From Gemmatimonadaceae bacterium (GTDB lineage: Bacteria; Gemmatimonadota; Gemmatimonadetes; Gemmatimonadales; Gemmatimonadaceae): 36,411 nt of DNA. Positions 9,205 through 16,828 of the stretch are shown piece by piece. The notes under the pieces are model-generated. The model saw only the letters and a list, made by a program, of their open reading frames with translations, ran no database searches and had not been told where the DNA came from. The position numbers and the translations under genes are program-made. Each line of letters opens with the position of its first letter. Positions within the stretch are counted from its first letter, which is position 1. The stretch spans positions 1 to 36,411 of the forward strand of contig JANWIF010000145.1 of NCBI GenBank assembly GCA_025450035.1, written 5' to 3'.

Positions 9205-11331
9205 ATGTGCCCTTCCCTACGCCTCATAGCCGCCGCCGCTCTACTCATTTGTGCCCACGGGGCGTTGGCCCAACAATCGGCGTTGCCGGGATACACGGCG
9301 GACGGGTCGCAGAGTGAGCGTGCGCTCGAGGCGAGCGTCGTAACGCGTCCGGATTCGGCGCGGGCGCGCCAGGAGTCGCGGGCCCTCTCGAGCCAGGTGC
9401 ACATCGCGGGAACGTCCGCACAAGCGCGCACGCGCGACTATGTGATCAACGCGATGAAGCAGGCAGGGCTCGAGACCGAGGTGCGTGCGTACGACGTGTG
9501 GATGCCCCACACGACGGTGATGCAGGCATGGCGTGTGTCACCAGACACGCTGGTGTTGAACCTGGCTGAGGGACCGGTGCCCGAGGACACGACATCGTGG
9601 AACGAGACGGAGCCGGTGATCTCCAACGGCTATAGCGGCACGGGGGATGTATCGGCGCCGGTGGTGTACGTGAACTACGGGCTCATCGAGGATTACGCGC
9701 AACTCGATTCGATGGGCGTGTCGGTGAAGGGGAAGATCGTCATCGCCCGCTACGGCCGCTCGTATCGCGGCATCAAGGCACGCGAGGCAGAGAAGCATGG
9801 CGCCGTCGGATTGATCATCTACAGCGATCCCGCGGAAGACGGCTACGCGCGCGGGGACGTGTATCCGCGCGGTCCGATGCGCAACGATCACGGCGTCCAG
9901 CGCGGGAGCGTACTGAATCCGGATGGAGATCCGACGACGCCGGGTTACGCGAGCAAGCCAGGTGTGCACCGCGTGCCGCTCGACTCGTTGGATCTGTCGC
10001 ACATTCCAGTGATCCCGATGTCGTACGGGAACGCGACGCAACTACTGCGCGGTCTGGAAGGCGCGCAGGTACCGCGCGAGTGGCAAGGCGGTCTGCCGTT
10101 CCGATATCACGCGGGTCCTGGTCCGATTGCGGCGCGGGTCATTGTGCAATCGGACACGGCGACGGCGCCCATCAAGACGATCTGGGATACGTTCGGCGTC
10201 ATCCGCGGGAGCGAATTTCCTGATGAGATCGTAATGATCGGCGGCCACCGCGACGCGTGGGGGCCGGGCGCGGCGGACAACGTGAGTGGCACAGTGAGCG
10301 TGCTCGAAGCAGCGCGCGCGGTGGAGGCAGAGGTGAAGGCCGGCCACCGTCCCAAGCGCACGATCATCTTCGCGACATGGGACGCAGAAGAATGGGGACT
10401 TCTCGGCTCGACAGAATACGTGGAAGACGATTCGCTGCGACTCATGCGCGGCGCGGTGGCGTACTTCAATCAGGATGTGGCGGCGCAGGGTCCGGCGTTC
10501 GGCGGCGGCGGCTCGCCATCCCTTCGCCCAACGGTGCGCGACGTGACGAAGCACGTAAAGGATCCGAGTGGAACGGGGACGGTGTACGACGTGTGGCGCC
10601 GCCGTGCGAATGTGGCCGACACGGTCGAGCCGCGGATGAGCGATCCGGGTGGCGGGAGCGACTTCGCGGGCTTTTACAATCACCTTGGGATTCCAATCGC
10701 CGAGTGGGGCTTCGGTGGGGCGGACGGCGTGTACCATTCGCTTTACGATTCGTTCCATTGGATGTCGAAATTCGGCGACCCGACGTTTGGCTACCACGTA
10801 GCGGCGGCAAGTATCGGCGCGGCGATTGTGCTGCGGATGGCGGACGCGGATATTCTGCCGTACGATTACGTGGAATACGCGCGCACCATGCGTGAGTATG
10901 TGCCGAAGGTGCAGGCAGCGGCGAAGGCGAAGGGTGTCACCGTGGACACGGTTGCACTCAGCGCGGCGATCGAGCGGATGGAGAATGCGGCGTCGGTATT
11001 CGACGCAGCGCGCGATTCCGTGCTCGGCCCAGGCCACGCGTCACCATCGCGCGGCATTTCGGTGCGCACCAATGCAGCGCTGATGCGAGTGGAGCGCGCG
11101 CTCACGCGCACGTCAGGCCTTCGCACGCGCCCATGGTTCCGTAACCTCATCTACGCCGCGGATGAGGATAACGGGTACGCCAACATGGCATTCCCCTCGG
11201 TGAACGAGGCGATCCGCAGCGGCGATCAGGCGTTGACGACGAAGGAGGTCGCGGACCTGGCGTCGCGCTTCGACGCGGCGACGGCGGCGATAGTGGAGGC
11301 GACGACGGCGGTGAGGGCGGCGGGGAAATGA
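9205..11331 (+). CDS. M28 family metallopeptidase, glutamate carboxypeptidase II/PSMA-like with PA and TfR-type dimerisation domains
   Basis: VMIGGHRDAWGPGAADNVSGTVSVLEAAR, FATWDAEEWGLLGSTEYVED, GGGSDFAGFYNHLGIPIAEWGFGG; N-terminal signal peptide. Confidence 0.9.
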   Translation: MCPSLRLIAAAALLICAHGALAQQSALPGYTADGSQSERALEASVVTRPDSARARQESRALSSQVHIAGTSAQARTRDYVINAMKQAGLETEVRAYDVWMPHTTVMQAWRVSPDTLVLNLAEGPVPEDTTSWNETEPVISNGYSGTGDVSAPVVYVNYGLIEDYAQLDSMGVSVKGKIVIARYGRSYRGIKAREAEKHGAVGLIIYSDPAEDGYARGDVYPRGPMRNDHGVQRGSVLNPDGDPTTPGYASKPGVHRVPLDSLDLSHIPVIPMSYGNATQLLRGLEGAQVPREWQGGLPFRYHAGPGPIAARVIVQSDTATAPIKTIWDTFGVIRGSEFPDEIVMIGGHRDAWGPGAADNVSGTVSVLEAARAVEAEVKAGHRPKRTIIFATWDAEEWGLLGSTEYVEDDSLRLMRGAVAYFNQDVAAQGPAFGGGGSPSLRPTVRDVTKHVKDPSGTGTVYDVWRRRANVADTVEPRMSDPGGGSDFAGFYNHLGIPIAEWGFGGADGVYHSLYDSFHWMSKFGDPTFGYHVAAASIGAAIVLRMADADILPYDYVEYARTMREYVPKVQAAAKAKGVTVDTVALSAAIERMENAASVFDAARDSVLGPGHASPSRGISVRTNAALMRVERALTRTSGLRTRPWFRNLIYAADEDNGYANMAFPSVNEAIRSGDQALTTKEVADLASRFDAATAAIVEATTAVRAAGK

Positions 11332-11332
11332 G

Positions 11333-11448
11333 AGGTAAGAGGTAAGAGGGGAGGAAGAACATCAATGCATGCAGCCCGAGGGTTCTGCGCCGCGTGATCG
11401 CTACTGGCCACTTGCTACTCTCCCTCTCTCCCCTCTTACCTCTTACCT
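11333..11448. repeat. Long-armed intergenic inverted repeat, AGGTAAGAGGTAAGAGGGG class
   Basis: 19-bp perfect arms at 11333-11351 and 11430-11448 separated by 78 nt, between convergent genes. Confidence 0.85.
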
Positions 11449-12614
11449 GTTCCGAGTACCTGTGTCTCGTCGGCCGTGTTGGTCCTGAGCTTGGCGGGCG
11501 GGGGCGGGACGGTGCGTGCTGGTTCGGTGGAGAGCGGGATGATGACGCCACGCTCCTGTTCCGGTAGGCGTTGGGCGGTGGCGAGCGGTGAACGCGGGCG
11601 CGTCGAGAACGTGGCCGGACCGAGATCGTCGGGTGTTCGTTCGCGTCGCGCCGCGAGCGCGCGGTGCGCCGTGAACGCGCGCGGCACCACGGACCCGGGG
11701 CGCTGACGGACCATCGGGCGCGCGACGGCACGTCGCGGCGGCAGCGGGTGCAGTGGCGGCGCGCCCGGGGCAGGTCCCGCGGCACCGGTGCCTATGGTCT
11801 GGAGGGCCATCGCGTCGAGCATCGAGGGTGGCGCGCCCAAATCGACGCCGTTGGACGTGTCAAGAATTGGTGCATGTGCACGCGGTGGCTCGAGCGCTAC
11901 CAGTGTTGCGCGCGCGCCGCGCGTGGCGCCAGCGCAAGCGCACCCTGTCGGTAAGGCAACGTCGATCAAGACGTTCTGGCGCGTGAGCAGTCGCTGCGCG
12001 AGGTCCACCAGATAATCCGCGCCTTCGAGCTCAACGAGCGCGCGCCGCGGATCGCCGGCGGCGATATGTTCGGCCGATGGAACGCCGCCGGGAAGCGAGT
12101 AATACCGGCGCCGGTCTGGAGGCAGCACAGACTCAAAGAGCTCCGGTTGTTGGGCGGCGACGATCGCGCGTTCGGCAAACTGCGCCAGGAGGGACGCCGG
12201 ATCGAGGCGCGCGTCGATGCTGGCGTCCGCAGCGGCTGGGCACTCGCCGACGTACGTGATATGAACCTTGCGCTCGCCGAACGCTGCTCGGACGTACCGT
12301 GCCGTGGCGGCCGGCGGCGCGGGCAGCACGAGCATCCACGGGGCCAGCTCCATGCCTGCTTGCGTTAGGCGCTGGACGACGCGCGGACAAGCACAGAACA
12401 CGGCCGGCGCACCGGCATGATCGGCGAGATATCGCAAGGACTCCTGGGCCACGAGCTCGTCGCCCCAGCTCGCGGGGAACACCATGTCGTATCCCAGCGC
12501 ACGACAGGCATGCGCCAACTGCACGGATGTTGCGGGCAGCGCTGCCAGGACCGCATCGGCGCCGAGGATGGCTACCGAGGCAAGACTGGATTCCGTGAGC
12601 GGGCGGCGCGACAT
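11436..12614 (-). CDS. [FeFe]-hydrogenase large-subunit C-terminal-like domain protein with a proline-rich low-complexity tail
   Basis: FCACPRVVQRLTQAG-MELAPWMLVLPAPPAATARYVRAAFGERKVHITYVGECPAAAD; YYSLPGGVPSAEHI; VELEGADYLVDLAQRL; LPTGCACAGATRG, matching the order of the HydA-C/Nar1-like Cys motifs. Start trimmed to MSRRPLTESS; upstream codons are not GC3-rich. Confidence 0.65.
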   Translation of the reverse strand: MSRRPLTESSLASVAILGADAVLAALPATSVQLAHACRALGYDMVFPASWGDELVAQESLRYLADHAGAPAVFCACPRVVQRLTQAGMELAPWMLVLPAPPAATARYVRAAFGERKVHITYVGECPAAADASIDARLDPASLLAQFAERAIVAAQQPELFESVLPPDRRRYYSLPGGVPSAEHIAAGDPRRALVELEGADYLVDLAQRLLTRQNVLIDVALPTGCACAGATRGARATLVALEPPRAHAPILDTSNGVDLGAPPSMLDAMALQTIGTGAAGPAPGAPPLHPLPPRRAVARPMVRQRPGSVVPRAFTAHRALAARRERTPDDLGPATFSTRPRSPLATAQRLPEQERGVIIPLSTEPARTVPPPPAKLRTNTADETQVLGTGKR

Positions 12615-12635
12615 TGGCGAATTAGCTCGAGGTGG

Positions 12636-12651
12636 ATTAGAGATGTCTAAT
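12636..12651. promoter_or_regulatory. Palindrome ATTAGA-GATG-TCTAAT in the divergent intergenic region; candidate Crp/Fnr-family operator
   Basis: Perfect 6-bp arms, 4-bp spacer (same geometry as Fnr TTGAT-N4-ATCAA); between the hydrogenase-like and Crp/Fnr genes. Confidence 0.45.
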
Positions 12652-12798
12652 AATGAGTCGCTCAGCCTGGTACCATCATATTCGGCCCGTTCATTGCGGA
12701 TTCTAGCCGCCGAGTGCGGGCTTGAAGAACTGGAGAGAGTCCCGCGAGTGGCTTTGGACCTTACCGCGGCGGATGGACTAGATGTGTCTTCTGTCCTC

Positions 12799-13521
12799 AT
12801 GAAAGAAATCACACGATTGTCGCGCGAGCAACGGGAGTCGATCGGGAAATACGGTGCGCGCACGTTCTGGCCCGCCGGATTCGCGATCTACGAGTTGGGC
12901 GCGACGGCTGACGGCGTGTTCATCGTCGTGAGCGGTCAGGTGGCGCTCCGCAATCCAGTTGCGTCGGGGCGGAGTTTCGTACCGTGGGTGGCGACGCCCG
13001 GGGAGACGTTCGGCGGCGAGGGACTGGAAAACGACCCGCGGTATGCGAGCCAGGCGCGCGCCGAGGAGGAGACGGAGACGCTTCATCTGAGCACGGCGCG
13101 ATTCAGTGCGCTGATGCGCGAGCAGCCATCGCAGGCGCTCGCGCTAGTGCGCCAGTTGATGGCCGAGCGCACGGCGCTGCTTGAGAAGTTCGCGCAGTAC
13201 GCGACGCTCACAGTGGAGCAGCGGTTGGTTGCGGCGCTGGTGCACCTGGCGCAGAGCCGTGAAGTGCTGCCGGGCGACGTGAACGGCGACCCGGTGATGG
13301 TATCGCGGCGCCTGTTAGGCGAACTGGTCGGAGCGACACGTGAGTCGATCTCGCTGGTGCTTGGCCGGTTGTCCTCGGAGGGCCTCATACAGCGGGCGGG
13401 CAATTCGTTGATGATCGCCGACCTCGAGGGGCTCGTGGCGCGTCTCGTGCACCCGACTGCACGTCCTGGGATCGCGCTGTATGACGAGCGCGCGGCCAGC
13501 GAGGCGGACGCCCGGGAGTGA
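12799..13521 (+). CDS. Crp/Fnr family transcriptional regulator (start 12799 proposed; ORF open from 12484)
   Basis: cNMP-binding-like FAIYELGATADGVFIVVSGQVAL...GETFGGEGL; HTH VMVSRRLLGELVGATRESISLVLGRLSSEGLIQRAGNSLMI. Confidence 0.9.
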   Translation: MKEITRLSREQRESIGKYGARTFWPAGFAIYELGATADGVFIVVSGQVALRNPVASGRSFVPWVATPGETFGGEGLENDPRYASQARAEEETETLHLSTARFSALMREQPSQALALVRQLMAERTALLEKFAQYATLTVEQRLVAALVHLAQSREVLPGDVNGDPVMVSRRLLGELVGATRESISLVLGRLSSEGLIQRAGNSLMIADLEGLVARLVHPTARPGIALYDERAASEADARE

Positions 13522-14414
13522 TCCCGCTCGTTCTGCTCGCCGTTCTGGTGGCGGCGATCACGGTACACAGCATCTGGCGCCGCGTCGTAGAGCGTGCCGT
13601 GATGCGGCGACTGCCCGTGGGTCCAGAGGGCATCATATCAGGCGCCGAGCCCATCGAACCGGGGCAGCCGCCGGCGCGCGAGGCGCTGCTCCTGCTCCAC
13701 GGGTTCGGCGACACTCCGCAAACATTCGCAAAATTGGCGGTGCGTTTGCGTGCTCGCGGATTCGCGGTATGGGCACCGTTGCTTCCGGGTCATGGACGCA
13801 CGTTGCGCGACTTTCGCGCATCGGGGCGTGACGTGTGGCTGGCGGCGGCGCGCGAAGCGTTGGCGGCAACGATGATGCGTCACGAACGCGTGGGTGTGGT
13901 GGGTCTCTCGATGGGCGGCGCGCTGGCAGTCGTGTTGGCCGCGGAGTCTCGCGACATCACCGCACTCGCACTGTTGGCGCCGTACATCGAGCCGCCTGGT
14001 TCGGTGCGGACACTGGCGCGCGCCGCGACCGTGGTGGGCAGCGTGATGCCTTATCTGACCGGCAACAGCCGGCGGTCCATCCACGATCCTATCGAGCGCC
14101 TCAGGGCGGTCAGCTATCGTGCGGTTCCGCCGCGACTGGTGCGTGAGCTGGTTAAGCTGGCCGCGCGGGCGCGCGAGGATCTGCCGCGCGTGAGCGCGCC
14201 GACGCTGTACATCCAATCGCGCGAGGACAATCGCCTAACGAGCGGCGGCGCCGAGCGCGCGTTCGCGGCGCTCGGCAGCGCAACGAAGGAGCTCGAGTGG
14301 GTAAGTGGCGCCGGGCACGTGATCACCGTGGACTACGGGTGGGAGCACGTCGCGCAGCGGGTGGGCGACTGGATGGAGCGATATGTGCGGGCAGGCGCCG
14401 GCGCCATGTCCTAA
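13518..14414 (+). CDS. Alpha/beta hydrolase (carboxylesterase/monoacylglycerol lipase-like)
   Basis: LLLLHGFGDTPQTF, VGLSMGGALAVVLA nucleophile elbow, PTLYIQSREDNRLTS, SGAGHVITVD. Confidence 0.88.
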   Translation: MIPLVLLAVLVAAITVHSIWRRVVERAVMRRLPVGPEGIISGAEPIEPGQPPAREALLLLHGFGDTPQTFAKLAVRLRARGFAVWAPLLPGHGRTLRDFRASGRDVWLAAAREALAATMMRHERVGVVGLSMGGALAVVLAAESRDITALALLAPYIEPPGSVRTLARAATVVGSVMPYLTGNSRRSIHDPIERLRAVSYRAVPPRLVRELVKLAARAREDLPRVSAPTLYIQSREDNRLTSGGAERAFAALGSATKELEWVSGAGHVITVDYGWEHVAQRVGDWMERYVRAGAGAMS

Positions 14415-14686
14415 CGGGGCGACTGTCCGGACACCGGGAGTGGCGACAGGCACTCAGCGCTTTTCCACGCAAGGCGCAGGTCGTGCTCGGTGACAGTCGA
14501 CTTCAAGTCTTCCGGCACCGTGGCGCGGCGCAACTGGCCGTCAGCGCTGCGGAAGAACACGAACAGGCGGCGCTCGCGCTCGCGTCCGCGGCGCATCAGC
14601 TGTGCGCGCTCGTGCTGAAATTCCGCCGTCCACCATGCGCCATCAGGCATAAGGAGGCGCGGCAGTGTAGTCTCGTTGGTGGTCAT
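14411..14686 (-). CDS. Small hypothetical protein
   Basis: 91-aa ORF MTTNETTLPRLLMPDGAWWTAEFQHERAQLMRRGRERERRLFVFFRSADGQLRR; plausible composition, fills the gap between flanking genes. Confidence 0.45.
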   Translation of the reverse strand: MTTNETTLPRLLMPDGAWWTAEFQHERAQLMRRGRERERRLFVFFRSADGQLRRATVPEDLKSTVTEHDLRLAWKSAECLSPLPVSGQSPR

Positions 14687-14791
14687 ACTGGAACATGCTC
14701 TGGGCAGCGCCGACGAGCAACGTGCAGCATCACGCGTGGTGCCGCGTATATTCCTGAGCCTACCAATTCACTTCAGCAAGCGAGGACTGAC

Positions 14792-15517
14792 GTGCGTACT
14801 TCGATTTGGACATTGACTGCGCTGGCATTGCTTGCCGCGGCGTGCGCGAAGAGGAGCGACGCCAGCCTGGCGGCGGATTCTACCGGCGCGGCGGCTAGCG
14901 CGGCTGCAGACACTTCCAAGGGCATGTCGGGGATGGCGATGGACACGGACAAGACCGTGCAGGGCAATGGCGTGCCGGCCGGATACATCGCTCTGACCGA
15001 TCACGCGGACGCGAAGATCACCGATGCCAAGTACGCGGTGAACGGCGGTAAGTGGGAGGTCGAGACGGGGCCGGCGCACATCGTGTATTCGCCGAAGGAT
15101 ACCGCGAGCGGCATCTATGCGGTGTCGGCAACCATCGACCAGCTCGTGAAGCCGCGCCATCCTGAGGCATACGGCTTGTTCTTCGGCGGTCAGAACCTGG
15201 ATGACCGGACGAAGCAGACGTATGGCTACTTTCTGGTTCGCGGGACCGGTGAGTTCCTGATCAAGGTGCGCAATGGCGATAAGACCAGTCCGGTCGTTGA
15301 GTGGAAGGCGAGCCCTAACGTGCCGAAGGAAGATGCGTCGGGGAAAGCGACCTACACTCTCAAGGTGCATTTTGCGAAAGACACCGCGCACTTCCTGGTG
15401 AACGACAAGCTCGTGGACGCGATCCCGCGGAGCAAATTGTCGACGGAGGGCGTAGCGGGACTGCGGATCAATCACAATTTGCAGGTGGCGGTGACGCCGG
15501 TTGTGATCGACAGATAG
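14792..15517 (+). CDS. Lipoprotein with LamG/DUF1080-like jelly-roll fold
   Basis: Lipobox LTALALLAAACAKR after GTG start; WEVETGPAHIVYSPKDTASGIYAVSATI...EAYGLFFGGQNLDDRTKQTYGYFLVRGTGEFLIKVRNGD...GVAGLRINHNLQV. Confidence 0.7.
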   Translation: MRTSIWTLTALALLAAACAKRSDASLAADSTGAAASAAADTSKGMSGMAMDTDKTVQGNGVPAGYIALTDHADAKITDAKYAVNGGKWEVETGPAHIVYSPKDTASGIYAVSATIDQLVKPRHPEAYGLFFGGQNLDDRTKQTYGYFLVRGTGEFLIKVRNGDKTSPVVEWKASPNVPKEDASGKATYTLKVHFAKDTAHFLVNDKLVDAIPRSKLSTEGVAGLRINHNLQVAVTPVVIDR

Positions 15518-15656
15518 TGGTGAGTGGTTGCTAGCTGGTGGTTGGTGGTTAGTGGTTAGTCGACTACGAACTATGGCCGTCGTTCGCAGTTCACCAACCA
15601 CCAATCACCAACTACCATCTACCAACTACCATCTACCAACTCCCAGCTACCAACCT
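15518..15656. repeat. GGTTGGT/ACCAACC-rich imperfect inverted repeat in a convergent intergenic gap
   Basis: Left arm ggtggttggtggttagtggttagt, right arm caccaaccaccaatcaccaactaccatctaccaactaccatctaccaac, core cgactacgaac... Confidence 0.75.
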
Positions 15657-16735
15657 CTCGTCTCACCAAAATCCAGCAGCCATAGCAGACGCTCGTCCAA
15701 GCCGGCTTCACGCCAGCAGTGAAGCATTCGGCGGTGCGGTTCGTCCATGGGCTCATCGGTGAGCTTGAAGGTGCCCCAGTGGATTCCGAGTACCACCGGT
15801 GGCGGCGAGGCGGGGTGGGCGGAGGCGATGTCCTGGTACGCGCGGACGGCATCGTCGGGATTCATGTGCACGGGGCGCATGAACCAGCGCGGCTCGTAGG
15901 CCCCGATGGGGAGCAGGCAGAGATCGAAGGGGCCGTGGCGTTGGGCGATGGCGCCGAACTCGGGATGGTAGCAGGTATCGCCGGCGAAGAAGACCGACCG
16001 ACCGCCGACGCGCAGCGTCCATCCGCACCACAGGGTGCGCATGCGGTCGGTTAGGCCGCGAGCGCTGAAGTGCTGAGCAGGTATGCACGCCGCTTGGGCG
16101 CCTGCCACATGCGCGGCGTCCCACCAATCCAACTCGGCCACGTCGCGCACGCCCCAGCGGTGCACGAGCGCCGCTAGACCGAGGGGAACGAGCCAGTGCG
16201 CCGCGGGGTGTTGGCGCGCGAGCGCGCGCACGGTCCGGGTGTCGAGATGATCGTAGTGGTTATGCGAAAGCAGGACGATGTCGATGGGCGGCAGTGCATC
16301 GAGCGCGATGCCGGGCGGCACCCAGCGGCGCGGCCCGAGCAAACGAATGGGCGACGCGCGATCGCTCCACATAGGGTCAGTGAGCACGTTGAGCTCACCG
16401 ATCTGGAGCAACACCGTCGAATGTCCGACCCAGGTGGCCGAGAGCTCGCCGGACGCCGCTCGTGGTGCGGCGAACGCGGGAGTGCCGCGCCGAAATACTG
16501 ACGGATCGGGATCCGGTGGCAGGACGCGCGTGCGCCGCCAGCGAACTACGTCGCCCAGGTCGTGTGGCGTTGTGTCCGGCCAGGGGTTCTGGAACCGACC
16601 GTCCGTTGTTCGATGGACGTAGGAGGCGAGCGCTGGCGCGGTGCGGGCCGGCGTCGCCTGCACGATGCTCGAGTGAGGATCTGCCGTGGTGCGTGGTGCG
16701 TCGGCCAACGAATGGGTCCTGGTGGGCGGTTTCAC
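15647..16735 (-). CDS. MBL-fold metallo-hydrolase (NAPE-PLD/UlaG-like)
   Basis: WVGHSTVLLQIGELNVLTDPMWSDRASP; LLSHNHYDHLD; FFAGDTCYHPEF; GIHWGTFKLTDEPMDEP. Confidence 0.9.
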   Translation of the reverse strand: MKPPTRTHSLADAPRTTADPHSSIVQATPARTAPALASYVHRTTDGRFQNPWPDTTPHDLGDVVRWRRTRVLPPDPDPSVFRRGTPAFAAPRAASGELSATWVGHSTVLLQIGELNVLTDPMWSDRASPIRLLGPRRWVPPGIALDALPPIDIVLLSHNHYDHLDTRTVRALARQHPAAHWLVPLGLAALVHRWGVRDVAELDWWDAAHVAGAQAACIPAQHFSARGLTDRMRTLWCGWTLRVGGRSVFFAGDTCYHPEFGAIAQRHGPFDLCLLPIGAYEPRWFMRPVHMNPDDAVRAYQDIASAHPASPPPVVLGIHWGTFKLTDEPMDEPHRRMLHCWREAGLDERLLWLLDFGETRGW

Positions 16736-16828
16736 GAAAGCTGAACGCCGGCCCGCGTCGAGGAAAGCGCAGCCCGCGACGTCGGGCGCGGCTATATTTC
16801 AGGACACTTCCCTCCACCGTCCTGGCCC

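Noticed and set aside
10042-11037. 331-aa minus-strand ORF (and 9538..10041 -, 10257..10895 +)
   Set aside because: Overlap the M28 peptidase; His/Arg-rich composition typical of spurious frames.
12484-12798. N-terminal extension of the Crp/Fnr ORF
   Set aside because: 5' part overlaps the hydrogenase-like gene antisense, and the 12643-12798 part lacks the strong GC3 bias of real genes here; ATG 12799 gives a normal Crp/Fnr N-terminus.
15596-15652. CRISPR-like regularly spaced ctaccaactaccat units
   Set aside because: Units are directly tandem with no spacers and no cas genes; part of the inverted-repeat element.
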